DNA of 10,103 nt, taken from contig DBVO01000021.1 of assembly GCA_002308215.1 (NCBI GenBank), forward strand, positions 9,206-19,308, written 5' to 3'. Each line of letters begins with the position of its first letter. Position 1 is the first letter of the stretch. Made by a program: the position numbers and the translations under genes. The notes below the pieces were generated by a model. The model did not search any database. It saw nothing but the letters and a program-made list of their open reading frames with translations, and had not been told where the DNA came from. This document shows positions 1 through 6,383 of this stretch, in pieces. This stretch comes from Christensenella sp. UBA1262 (GTDB lineage Bacteria; Bacillota; Clostridia; Christensenellales; CAG-917).

Positions 1-15
1 AAAAAATAAAAATAA

Positions 16-44
16 TTGAAATAGCATTAAGATGGTGATAGTAT
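16..44 (+). promoter_or_regulatory. Predicted sigma-A-type promoter of the 25-aa peptide unit
   Basis: The -35 is TTGAAA at 16-21, followed by a 17-bp spacer and the -10 TAGTAT at 39-44. The -10 is preceded by TGA, giving an extended -10. Transcription would start near 51, leaving a 5' UTR of only about 14 nt. The AGAGG ribosome site would then lie at the very 5' end of the mRNA. The uracil permease promoter in this window has the same TAGTAT with a TGn extension. Seen by eye; no expression evidence. Confidence 0.5.
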
Positions 45-64
45 TTGCTTTAGAGGTAATTGAT

Positions 65-142
65 ATGAAAAAGAAGCTCATTACAATTTTATCAATAGCA
101 CTTTGCTTATTTCTTTGTTTGTGTCTTGTTTTTAGTGCATAA
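65..142 (+). CDS. 25-aa hydrophobic Cys-rich peptide (signal-peptide-like), function unknown
   Basis: This 26-codon ORF begins MKKKLITI and ends LVFSA. It has a Lys-rich N-terminus followed by about 18 hydrophobic residues with three cysteines. AGAGG at 52-56 lies 8 nt before the ATG. The gene has its own promoter upstream and an intrinsic terminator starting 14 nt after the stop. The peptide resembles a bare signal peptide whose mature part is missing: its last residues (VFSA) would suit a signal peptidase site. The in-frame sequence after the stop runs straight into the terminator, so one nonsense mutation in a longer gene does not explain it. It could be a small membrane peptide, a type I toxin-like peptide, or the remnant of a secreted-protein gene. 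I do not recognise a family. No antisense RNA gene is evident beside it. Confidence 0.45.
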   Translation: MKKKLITILSIALCLFLCLCLVFSA

Positions 143-156
143 TATTTTTGCAAAAT

Positions 157-184
157 AAAAGCACCCCATTTGGGGTGCTTTTTT
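157..184. terminator. Bidirectional intrinsic terminator (25-aa peptide unit and typA)
   Basis: The stem is GCACCCC / GGGGTGC with an ATT loop, flanked by AAAA on the left and TTTTTT on the right. It therefore has a U-run in both directions. It lies 14 nt after the small peptide's stop codon and 12 nt beyond the typA stop on the other strand. Confidence 0.9.
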
Positions 185-196
185 ATATCAATTTTA

Positions 197-2035
197 TTAT
201 AAATCTTCTTCTATCTTTTTGTTACCGAATTGAAGTTTTAATCTTTCAGATCCAGAAAGAATTGTTTTTCTAATACGAATGTTCTTTGGTGTAACCTCAA
301 GCATTTCATCATCATTCAAAAATTCAATTGCCTCTTCAAGACTGAACTTTCTTGGTGTTGTAAGACGAAGAGCTTCATCTGAACCAGCAGCACGCATATT
401 TGTAACGTGTTTACGCTTACATACGTTAACTCTTATATCCTCTGCCTTTGGAGACATACCAACAACCATACCCTCATAAACCATAGTCTGTGGCTCGATA
501 AATAACGTTCCTCTATCTTGAGCATTAAAGAGTCCGTATGTTGCTGCTTCACCAGTTTCAAAGGCTACCAATGAACCTGTAAATCTTCTTGGTATTGCAC
601 CTTTATATGGAGCATAACCATCAAAAAGTTGGTTCATTATACCCTCACCTTTTGTATCTGTTAAAAACTCGTTTTTAAAACCGAATAATCCACGAGCTGG
701 AATTCTAAATTCCATTCTAATACGGCTTCCTTGTGGATTCATGCTGACGAGTTCGCCTTTTCTTACACCCATGCGTTCCATAACTGAACCGGTGCATTCT
801 GTTGGAACATCGATATAAAGTCTTTCCATTGGTTCGCACTTCTCGCCATCAATCATCTTATAAATAACTTTTGGTGTGCCTACGCCAAATTCATAGCCTT
901 CACGTCTCATGGTTTCAATTAAAATTGAAAGGTGCATCTCGCCTCTTCCACATACTTTAAATGTATCTGGGCTTTCTGTTTGATAAACACGAAGTGAAAC
1001 GTCTTTTAAGAGTTCTTTAAACAGTCTATCTCTAAGGTGTCTAGATGTAACGTATTTGCCTTCTTTGCCAGCAAATGGGCTATCATTAACCATAAAGTTC
1101 ATTTCGATAGTAGGCTCTCCAATCTTCACAAATGGAACAGGTTCAATTTTTGTTGTAGAACAAATTGTATTACCAATTGTTATGTTTTCAATACCACTAA
1201 AGCAAACAATGTCACCCACACTTGCTTCATCTACAGGAACGCGCTTAAGACCTTCAATTTGGAACAAATTGACAACCTTGCTCTTATATGGTGAAATGCC
1301 ACTATGGTAGTCGCATACAACAACTTCTTGGGCCATCTTAATTGACCCGCGTTCAATGCGCCCTATGCCAATTCTACCAACATAATCGTTATAGTCTATA
1401 GCAGACACGAGAAGTTGTAATTCGCCCTTTTCATCCCCTTCTGGAGCTGGAATATAACTAAGAATTGTATCAAAAAGTGGTTTAAGATCTGTACCTGGCA
1501 CATTGTAGTCTAGAGTTGCAGTTGCTTTTTTACCGCTGCAATAAATGATAGGGCTCATAAGTTGTTCATCGCTTGCATTAAGATCAAGCAATAATTCCAA
1601 TACTTCATCCCCTACTTCGGATGTACGTGCATCAGGCTTATCAATCTTATTAACTACAATGATAATTTTAAGACCAAGGGACAATGCTTTTTCAACGACA
1701 AAACGTGTTTGTGGCATAGGTCCTTCTTGCGCATCAACTAGAAGCACAACGCCATTCACCATTTTAAGAACACGTTCAACTTCACCTGAAAAATCTGCGT
1801 GTCCAGGTGTGTCTATAACGTTAATTTTAACGCCGTTATAGTGTATAGCTGTATTCTTTGCAAGAATTGTAATTCCACGCTCACGCTCAAGGTCTCCAGA
1901 GTCCATAACACAGGTAGCAACCTGTTGGTTTTCTCTAAATGTACCAGATTGTTTAAGCATGCCATCTACAAGTGTAGTTTTGCCATGGTCAACGTGTGCA
2001 ATGATTGCGATGTTTCTAAGATCTTCTCTAATCAT
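197..2035 (-). CDS. typA: Ribosome-associated translational GTPase TypA/BipA
   Basis: TypA/BipA is an EF-G-like GTPase that binds the 70S ribosome. In studied species it affects ribosome assembly and growth under cold or other stress. The 612-aa protein is the usual family length (about 600). G motifs are complete: AHVDHGKT at 13-20 (P-loop), RERGIT at 51-56 (switch I), DTPGH at 75-79, NKID at 128-131 and SGKKA near 166. EF-G-like domains follow, and the BipA-specific C-terminal region ends in a Lys/Glu-rich tail. The ATG at 2035-2033 follows GAGGG at 2043-2039, a rather tight spacing. The gene is monocistronic, with its own extended -10 promoter upstream and a bidirectional terminator downstream. 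It is divergent from the serine dehydratase gene. LepA and EF-G are excluded by the length and the RNIAIIAHVDHGKTTLVDG-type start. Confidence 0.97.
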   Translation of the reverse strand: MIREDLRNIAIIAHVDHGKTTLVDGMLKQSGTFRENQQVATCVMDSGDLERERGITILAKNTAIHYNGVKINVIDTPGHADFSGEVERVLKMVNGVVLLVDAQEGPMPQTRFVVEKALSLGLKIIIVVNKIDKPDARTSEVGDEVLELLLDLNASDEQLMSPIIYCSGKKATATLDYNVPGTDLKPLFDTILSYIPAPEGDEKGELQLLVSAIDYNDYVGRIGIGRIERGSIKMAQEVVVCDYHSGISPYKSKVVNLFQIEGLKRVPVDEASVGDIVCFSGIENITIGNTICSTTKIEPVPFVKIGEPTIEMNFMVNDSPFAGKEGKYVTSRHLRDRLFKELLKDVSLRVYQTESPDTFKVCGRGEMHLSILIETMRREGYEFGVGTPKVIYKMIDGEKCEPMERLYIDVPTECTGSVMERMGVRKGELVSMNPQGSRIRMEFRIPARGLFGFKNEFLTDTKGEGIMNQLFDGYAPYKGAIPRRFTGSLVAFETGEAATYGLFNAQDRGTLFIEPQTMVYEGMVVGMSPKAEDIRVNVCKRKHVTNMRAAGSDEALRLTTPRKFSLEEAIEFLNDDEMLEVTPKNIRIRKTILSGSERLKLQFGNKKIEEDL

Positions 2036-2075
2036 ATTCCCTCGCTTTTGGGCATCTAAGCCTTAAAACTGTTGT

Positions 2076-2105
2076 ATAATAACATATTTTTTTGACTTTT
2101 GGCAA
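2076..2105 (-). promoter_or_regulatory. Predicted typA promoter
   Basis: Reading the minus strand, the -35 is TTGCCA at 2105-2100, with an 18-bp spacer, then the -10 TATTAT at 2081-2076. The -10 is preceded by TGT, an extended -10. The start would be near 2069, giving a 5' UTR of about 33 nt. There is no structured leader. Confidence 0.55.
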
Positions 2106-2125
2106 TTTTTTTAAACACGTATTAT

Positions 2126-2146
2126 AAAAAATATGCAATATTTTTT
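2126..2146. repeat. A/T palindrome in the typA / serine dehydratase gap
   Basis: Two perfect 9-bp arms, AAAAAATAT and ATATTTTTT, flank a GCA centre. The element sits between the two divergent promoters. It is made almost only of A and T, so chance is a real explanation. A protein-binding site or bent DNA is possible. Confidence 0.35.
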
Positions 2147-2153
2147 GATAAAA

Positions 2154-2200
2154 TGAACAAAAACATTGTAAAAATGGCCACTTATGGTATAATTTGTTCA
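2154..2200. repeat. Inverted repeat TGAACAAA / TTTGTTCA bracketing the sdaA promoter
   Basis: Perfect 8-bp inverted arms lie at 2154-2161 and 2193-2200, 31 bp apart. The left arm ends just before the -35 and the right arm overlaps the last base of the -10 and the start region. This placement would suit a repressor bound at two half-sites. No regulator is encoded nearby, so an operator role is inference. Confidence 0.35.
2166..2193 (+). promoter_or_regulatory. Predicted promoter of the L-serine dehydratase gene
   Basis: The -10 is a perfect TATAAT at 2188-2193 preceded by TGG, an extended -10. The weak -35 is TTGTAA at 2166-2171, with a 16-bp spacer. The start would be near 2200, leaving a short 5' UTR that carries GGAG at 2214-2217, 5 nt before the ATG. 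Confidence 0.65.
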
Positions 2201-2222
2201 TAAACACACTTATGGAGCAAAT

Positions 2223-3446
2223 ATGAAAAGCTTGAAAGAGCTATATAAAATCGGCCGTGGCCCATCTAGTTCACATACAATGGGACCTGAAAAAGCGGCA
2301 AAAATGTTTGAAGAACGCAATCCATCTGCGTGCTCTTTCAAAGTTGTTCTTTTTGGCTCATTAGCACAAACTGGGAAAGGCCATGGTACTGATGTAGTTT
2401 TAGCAAAGACATTTAAAAAACCTGTTGAAATTATTTTTGATTTTGTTGAAAACGATTTACCTCACCCTAATACTCTAGACCTATACGCTTTAGATGAAAA
2501 AGGCAACGAGATTTCAAAGTGGCGTGTTTTAAGCATCGGTGGTGGCGCTATAAAAGTATTGGGAATGCCTGATATGGAAGAACCAGACGTTTATCCACAC
2601 AACACTTTCGAACAGATAAAAGAGTTTTGCGAAGAACACGTTTTTTCTCTTTATCAATATGTTAAATATTTTGAACCTGATATAGATGATTATTTAACAA
2701 AAGTATGGACTAGAATGCAAAAATCCATTTGGAAAGGCCTTGATAGAAATGGTACTCTTCCTGGTGGATTAAATGTTGAAAGAAAAGCACAATACTTATT
2801 CAAACAAGTAGATGAACATGAATCCCCTGAAACAAGAGTAAACCGTATAGTGTGCGCATACGCTTTTGCTGTTTCCGAACAAAACGCTGCAGCTGGAACA
2901 ATTGTTACGGCACCAACTTGTGGAAGTTCAGGAATTCTTCCCGCTGTTCTAAGATATACACAAGAAAGAAATGGCTTTTCTGACCACGAAATAATTGAAG
3001 CTTTGGCTACTGCTGGTATAATAGGAAACATTGTAAAAACGAATGCATCAATAAGCGGAGCTGAGTGCGGATGCCAAGCAGAATGTGGTACTGCATGTAG
3101 TATGGCTGCAGCTGCTCTTGCAGCACTTAACAATATGACATTAGATCAAATTGAATATGCCGCAGAAGTTGCTATGGAGCACCATCTTGGGCTAACTTGT
3201 GATCCTGTAAATGGTCTTGTTCAAATTCCTTGTATTGAAAGAAATGCTGTAAGCGCTATGAGAGCTATAAATGCTTGCTCCCTTGCCTCTTTCTTATCGT
3301 CAACACGCCAGATATCTTTTGACGCTGTTGTAGAAACAATGTATTCAACCGGCAAAGATATCAATAGCCGATATAGAGAGACAGCAGAAGCAGGGCTTGC
3401 AACAGGTTATAACAAATCACGTTTGAAAAAATCTAAGAAAAAATAA
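2223..3446 (+). CDS. sdaA: L-serine dehydratase (L-serine ammonia-lyase), single-chain [4Fe-4S] type
   Basis: This enzyme deaminates L-serine to pyruvate and ammonia using an oxygen-sensitive [4Fe-4S] cluster instead of PLP. The 407-aa chain fuses the beta domain (about 1-150, with the IGRGPSSSHT signature at 10-19) to the catalytic alpha domain (about 160-400). Probable cluster ligands are C284 in GCQ, C326 in TCDP and C337 in PCIERNA. APTCGSSGILP at 230-240 is also conserved in the family. Many Firmicutes split these domains into sdaAB and sdaAA; this is the fused, short form, somewhat shorter than the E. coli enzyme (about 450 aa). The 279-292 segment carries extra cysteines (C282, C288, C292). 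The C-terminus is Lys-rich. The ATG follows GGAG with 5-nt spacing. The gene is monocistronic, with an extended -10 promoter and its own terminator. Confidence 0.95.
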   Translation: MKSLKELYKIGRGPSSSHTMGPEKAAKMFEERNPSACSFKVVLFGSLAQTGKGHGTDVVLAKTFKKPVEIIFDFVENDLPHPNTLDLYALDEKGNEISKWRVLSIGGGAIKVLGMPDMEEPDVYPHNTFEQIKEFCEEHVFSLYQYVKYFEPDIDDYLTKVWTRMQKSIWKGLDRNGTLPGGLNVERKAQYLFKQVDEHESPETRVNRIVCAYAFAVSEQNAAAGTIVTAPTCGSSGILPAVLRYTQERNGFSDHEIIEALATAGIIGNIVKTNASISGAECGCQAECGTACSMAAAALAALNNMTLDQIEYAAEVAMEHHLGLTCDPVNGLVQIPCIERNAVSAMRAINACSLASFLSSTRQISFDAVVETMYSTGKDINSRYRETAEAGLATGYNKSRLKKSKKK

Positions 3447-3471
3447 AAAGGAGGGCTATGCCCTCTTTTTT
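3447..3471. terminator. Bidirectional terminator between sdaA and the convergent small operon
   Basis: The stem is GAGGGC / GCCCTC with a TAT loop, extended by A:T pairs. T6 follows on the plus strand and an A-rich run precedes it, which serves the minus strand. It starts directly after the sdaA stop and lies 14 bp from the stop of the 55-aa gene. Confidence 0.85.
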
Positions 3472-3485
3472 AATATAAAAATCTG

Positions 3486-3653
3486 TTAGTCATCAAGACT
3501 GGCAAAATACTTTTCTATATCTGAAAACCATTCAAAAACCAATACTTCACCATTAACTTCGATTGTAACAGGATAGTGACAAAAAGCAAGCTCTTCTAGA
3601 GCCTGCTTTTTATTGTCAAATTGTTTCTTTAAATCAACAATGACGATCTTCAT
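3486..3653 (-). CDS. 55-aa hypothetical protein, translationally coupled
   Basis: I do not recognise this protein. From the ATG at 3653-3651 it begins MKIVIVDLKKQF and ends DIEKYFASLDD. It is soluble-looking: a short beta strand, a charged helix (about 8-22), then strand-like segments around VTIEVNG and VLVFEWF and an acidic end. A longer reading from TTG at 3668 is possible but has no ribosome site. The ATG also lacks a clear Shine-Dalgarno but lies 4 nt after the TAA of the upstream membrane protein gene. Translation therefore probably depends on ribosomes terminating there. The tight coupling suggests equimolar production and perhaps a joint role with the membrane protein. It ends against the bidirectional terminator. 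Confidence 0.6.
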   Translation of the reverse strand: MKIVIVDLKKQFDNKKQALEELAFCHYPVTIEVNGEVLVFEWFSDIEKYFASLDD

Positions 3654-3657
3654 TGCA

Positions 3658-3876
3658 TTAGCAATCAAGGAGACGCCAGATTGACTTATTGAGAATCATC
3701 ATGATAAGGTCAACGATCCATGTTAACCAACCAAGGAAGATTCTGATGATACCTGCAACAATCTTACCCTCAGAGAAACGAGTAATAATACCGCAAATCC
3801 AAGATGTGAATGGGATAATTGCAAGGATCAAGCTGACGATCCAACTAAGACCAAAATAGTCATTCTTTTTTGCCAT
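3658..3876 (-). CDS. 72-aa two-helix membrane protein, function unknown
   Basis: The protein begins MAKKNDYFGLSW. It has two hydrophobic segments, about residues 9-33 (containing the SWICG turn) and about 43-67, joined by a short basic/acidic loop (TRFSEGK). It ends in NKSIWRLLDC. The ATG at 3876-3874 is fixed by GGAGGA at 3889-3884, 7 nt upstream. An in-frame TTG further up overlaps that ribosome site and is unlikely to be the start. The layout loosely recalls small Pmp3/YqaE-type membrane proteins, but I see no diagnostic signature and make no functional claim. It has its own TATAAT promoter and is co-transcribed with the 55-aa gene. Confidence 0.75.
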   Translation of the reverse strand: MAKKNDYFGLSWIVSLILAIIPFTSWICGIITRFSEGKIVAGIIRIFLGWLTWIVDLIMMILNKSIWRLLDC

Positions 3877-3883
3877 AATTATA

Positions 3884-3889
3884 TCCTCC
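3884..3889 (-). promoter_or_regulatory. Ribosome binding site deciding the start of the 72-aa membrane protein
   Basis: GGAGGA on the minus strand lies 7 nt before the ATG at 3876. It is the strongest Shine-Dalgarno in the window. It excludes the upstream in-frame TTG, which falls inside the ribosome site. Confidence 0.85.
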
Positions 3890-3916
3890 AATGTTTTTGG
3901 CTTATGCCTTTTCTAT

Positions 3917-3945
3917 ATTATAATACTTAAAAATACAAATTGCAA
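3917..3945 (-). promoter_or_regulatory. Predicted promoter of the 72-aa/55-aa operon
   Basis: The -35 is TTGCAA at 3945-3940, with a 17-bp spacer, then a perfect -10 TATAAT at 3922-3917. The start would be near 3910. The -35 lies inside a 10-bp palindrome, TGCAATTGCA at 3941-3950. Confidence 0.65.
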
Positions 3946-3972
3946 TTGCAGATTTAATTTTTTTTAAGATTA

Positions 3973-3990
3973 ATTAAACTAAAGTTTAAT
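3973..3990. repeat. Palindrome ATTAAACT-AA-AGTTTAAT
   Basis: Perfect 8-bp arms at 3973-3980 and 3983-3990. It lies between the upp terminator and the promoter of the small membrane protein operon, about 28 bp upstream of that -35. It could be an operator or simply A/T-rich sequence flanking the terminator. Confidence 0.4.
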
Positions 3991-4018
3991 AAAAAAAACG
4001 ACCCGCGGTTGCGGGTCG
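3991..4018 (-). terminator. Intrinsic terminator of the uraA-upp operon
   Basis: On the minus strand an 8-bp stem CGACCCGC / GCGGGTCG with an AACC loop is followed by T8. It lies 15 nt after the upp stop. Confidence 0.93.
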
Positions 4019-4033
4019 CTCCAAATATACTTA

Positions 4034-4672
4034 TTATTTTGTTCCAAATAAACGATCACCAGCATCGCCTAAACCTGGAAGAATGTAGCTGTGCTCATTG
4101 AGTTCTCTATCAAGTGTAGAAATATAAATCTTTACATCTGGATGAGCCTTTGAAACTACTTCTACGCCACGTGGTGCTGCGATAATATTCATAAGACGAA
4201 TATTTTTGTAACCTTTTTGTTTCAAAAGATCAATTGCTGCGACTGCGCTACCGCCTGTAGCAAGCATTGGGTCAAGCACGATTGCGACTGTATTGTCTGA
4301 ACGATTTGGAAGTTTGCAGTAATACTCGTGTGGTTCACAAGTTTCTTCATCTCTATACATACCAATGTGACCTACTCTTGCTGTTGGGAAAAGTGTATGT
4401 ACACCATTTACCATGCCAAGGCCTGCTCTAAGTACAGGAACGATTGTAACTGCGCCATCTGCAACCATAGTTTGTTCGCAAGTTTCAAGTGGTGTTTCAA
4501 CCATAACTTTTTTGGTTGGAACGTCTTTAAATGCCTCATAAACCATGAGAGTTGTGATTTCTTCAACAAGTTCTCTGAATTCTTTCATTCCTGTATTCTT
4601 GTCACGGAGAATTGCAACTTTGTGTCTAATGAGTGGATGATCAAATATTGTAACATTTGGATATTCTTTCAT
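4034..4672 (-). CDS. upp: Uracil phosphoribosyltransferase
   Basis: UPRT converts uracil and PRPP to UMP and pyrophosphate, the committing step of uracil salvage in the cytosol. The 212-aa length is typical (about 208-210). The PRPP-binding loop LDPMLATGGS lies at 133-142. The uracil-binding C-terminal segment YILPGLGDAGDRLFG is at 196-210. The RAGLGM segment is at 82-87. The ATG at 4672 follows GAGG at 4683-4680 with 7-nt spacing. The gene lies 65 bp downstream of the permease gene on the same strand, with no U-run terminator between them. It therefore probably shares the permease promoter and leader attenuator. A strong terminator follows. Confidence 0.97.
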   Translation of the reverse strand: MKEYPNVTIFDHPLIRHKVAILRDKNTGMKEFRELVEEITTLMVYEAFKDVPTKKVMVETPLETCEQTMVADGAVTIVPVLRAGLGMVNGVHTLFPTARVGHIGMYRDEETCEPHEYYCKLPNRSDNTVAIVLDPMLATGGSAVAAIDLLKQKGYKNIRLMNIIAAPRGVEVVSKAHPDVKIYISTLDRELNEHSYILPGLGDAGDRLFGTK

Positions 4673-4692
4673 AATTTTACCTCAATGTAGTC

Positions 4693-4719
4693 ACAAGAGC
4701 AGTCAAAGACTGCCCTTGT
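4693..4719 (-). other. Intercistronic hairpin between uraA and upp
   Basis: An 11-bp stem (ACAAG-x-GCAGTC with GACTGC-x-CTTGT, one A:C mismatch) closes an AAA/TTT loop. On the minus strand no U-run follows, so it is not a classic terminator. It may stabilise or process the mRNA between permease and UPRT, or cause slight polarity. Confidence 0.5.
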
Positions 4720-4737
4720 TCTATTTGTTTATATCAA

Positions 4738-6297
4738 TTATTCTTCAACAGGTGCTTCTGCTGGTTCTTCAGCTGGAGCTGCTTCTGCGACTGGTTCTTC
4801 AGCTGCTTCTTCGCGAACGACTGATTTGCCAACTTCATAAGTTGCATCCGGTGCGACTGCGCCGACAACCAAGCTTTCTGGTTCTCCATCTTCTTTACCT
4901 TCTCTCTTCTCAAGTGCATTTGTGATTGCATATGTGCAGATACCAAGGATAAGAGCTGTTGCAATTGATGTAATCTTGATTGTCTTATCAACAAGACCAT
5001 CTGTTACATGATATGGAATCAAGATTGCAAGACCGCCGATACCTGCGATAAGAATTGCAGATACTGTGAAGAGGTTCTTGTTTTCGTTGAGGTCAACTTC
5101 TTTGAACATCTTGAGACCGCTTACTGCGATGAATCCGTAGAGTGTCAAGCAAACGCCGCCCATTACGCAGTTAGGAATTGTTTGAAGGAGTCTCATGATT
5201 GGGCTGATGAAGCTGAGAACGATGCACATAATAGCTGCTGTGAAGATTGTGGAGATTGATGCGTTTCTTGTGATAGCAACACAACCAACTGACTCACCGT
5301 ATGTTGTGTTAGGGCAGATACCGAATACTGTACCAGCGATAGAACCAACACCATCACCAAGGAGAGTTCTTTCAAGACCTGGCTCGCCTTCGACGAGGTC
5401 ACGATTGATGATAGAACCAAGGTTCTTATGGTCTGCGATATGCTCTGCAAAGACAACGAGTGCGATTGGAATAAATGCAAGTGCGATTTCACCAACACCA
5501 GCACCTGTGAGAAGTACTCTGCCTTCTGCGATTTCTTTGATGCCTTCTACAAGACCGAAGCGTGGATAATCAAGGAATGCTGTGATGCCTGTGAATTTGC
5601 CATCAACAACAAAGTTTTGAACGAGTGGTTGCCAGTTGATTATCTTAAGGTAATCAACGTCTGCGCCATAACCGATTGCGGAGAAGATTGATGCGAGAGC
5701 ATAACCTGCACCGATACCGATGATGAATGGGATAAGCTTCATGCTCTTAAATCTCTTTTGGCAAGAGCAAAGAACTACTGTGATAAATGTTACGAGACCG
5801 CAAAGGAGTGCAACCAAATTGTAGCTGTGGTTGATTGCTGCACCAGTTGCTGTTGTGATGTCGCCCATTGCTGAACCTGCAAGGCTCAAACCGATGAGTG
5901 CAACAGTTGGTCCGATAATTACTGGAGGCATAAGTTTTGAAACCCATTTTGTTCCAGCAAAGTGAATAACGATTGCGATAATCACATATACAAGACCTGC
6001 AAAGACAGCACCAAGGATAATTCCGCAATATCCGAATGTAACTGCACAGAACAATGCATCAAGGAATGCGAAAGAGCTTGAAATGATGACTGGGCTCTTG
6101 AACTTTGTGAAGAGCAAGTATACGATTGTACCTACACCAGCACCAAGGATTGCCGCAGGAATTTGTGTTGGCAAACCAATGATTGTAGGAACTGCGATTG
6201 TTGCAGCCATAACGGCGAGCACTTGTTGAATCGCGAATACCAAGAGTTTTGAGAACTTTGGTCTGTCTTCAACATTGTAAATAAGTTGATTGTTCAT
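4738..6297 (-). CDS. uraA: Uracil permease, NCS2 (nucleobase:cation symporter-2) family
   Basis: This is a proton-coupled nucleobase importer of the inner membrane with about 14 hydrophobic segments, ending near residue 462. The start is the ATG at 6297-6295, set by AGGAGA at 6311-6306 (8-nt spacing), giving 519 aa. Substrate-site glutamates of the UraA type are present: E285 in FAEHIADH and E335 in NTTYGES. The latter, followed by AITR, favours uracil over xanthine/urate members. The core matches the family length, but a hydrophilic tail of about 57 residues (463-519) is added. It is rich in Glu, Ala, Pro and Val, with imperfect repeats such as EEPVAEAAPAEEPAEAP. The tail would be cytoplasmic if the usual topology holds. 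It is the first gene of the operon with upp and lies behind a leader-peptide attenuator. Confidence 0.93.
   Translation of the reverse strand: MNNQLIYNVEDRPKFSKLLVFAIQQVLAVMAATIAVPTIIGLPTQIPAAILGAGVGTIVYLLFTKFKSPVIISSSFAFLDALFCAVTFGYCGIILGAVFAGLVYVIIAIVIHFAGTKWVSKLMPPVIIGPTVALIGLSLAGSAMGDITTATGAAINHSYNLVALLCGLVTFITVVLCSCQKRFKSMKLIPFIIGIGAGYALASIFSAIGYGADVDYLKIINWQPLVQNFVVDGKFTGITAFLDYPRFGLVEGIKEIAEGRVLLTGAGVGEIALAFIPIALVVFAEHIADHKNLGSIINRDLVEGEPGLERTLLGDGVGSIAGTVFGICPNTTYGESVGCVAITRNASISTIFTAAIMCIVLSFISPIMRLLQTIPNCVMGGVCLTLYGFIAVSGLKMFKEVDLNENKNLFTVSAILIAGIGGLAILIPYHVTDGLVDKTIKITSIATALILGICTYAITNALEKREGKEDGEPESLVVGAVAPDATYEVGKSVVREEAAEEPVAEAAPAEEPAEAPVEE
4754..4805 (-). repeat. Imperfect tandem repeat encoding the Ala/Glu/Pro tail of the permease
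   Basis: CTGGTTCTTCAGCTG occurs exactly at 4761-4775 and again at 4791-4805. GCTTCTG occurs upstream of each copy (4754-4760 and 4781-4787). The unit is about 27-30 bp and encodes the AEEP-containing motifs. Such a repeat could vary in copy number between strains. Confidence 0.6.
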
Positions 6298-6305
6298 ACG
6301 ATTTC

Positions 6306-6311
6306 TCTCCT
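6306..6311 (-). promoter_or_regulatory. Ribosome binding site deciding the uraA start
   Basis: AGGAGA on the minus strand lies 8 nt before the ATG at 6297. It excludes the longer in-frame reading, which starts at a TTG inside the leader terminator loop. Confidence 0.85.
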
Positions 6312-6352
6312 GTTTTAATTTTATTATTTTTAAATTATTTTCGTTTTTGCTC

Positions 6353-6380
6353 AAAAAAAAGAAGTCCACAAGGAACTTCT
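6353..6380 (-). terminator. Leader (attenuator) terminator upstream of uraA
   Basis: On the minus strand AGAAGT(T)CC at 6380-6372, loop TTGT, and GGACTTCT at 6367-6360 form an 8-bp stem with one bulged T. It runs directly into T7 at 6359-6353. It lies after the promoter and before the uraA ribosome site, so full-length mRNA must read through it. It begins 3 nt after the stop codon of the leader ORF, within reach of a terminating ribosome. Confidence 0.85.
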
Positions 6381-6383
6381 AGA

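Noticed and set aside
1545..1841. 98-codon plus-strand ORF inside typA
   Set aside because: Antisense shadow of the GTPase domain with no supporting signals.
2690..3133. 147-codon open frame antisense to the serine dehydratase
   Set aside because: It is a shadow of a well-supported gene, with no ribosome site and no recognisable protein features.
4693..4719. Terminator separating uraA from upp
   Set aside because: The hairpin has no U-run on the minus strand and no promoter for upp is evident after it, so an operon is more likely.
5193..5504. 103-codon and other alternate-frame ORFs inside the permease gene on both strands
   Set aside because: Low-complexity Ser/Leu or Cys-rich products that mirror the permease codons; no independent start signals.
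6298..6369. N-terminal extension of the uracil permease beginning at a TTG
   Set aside because: It would start inside the attenuator terminator loop with no ribosome site. AGGAGA at 6311-6306 clearly marks the ATG at 6297.
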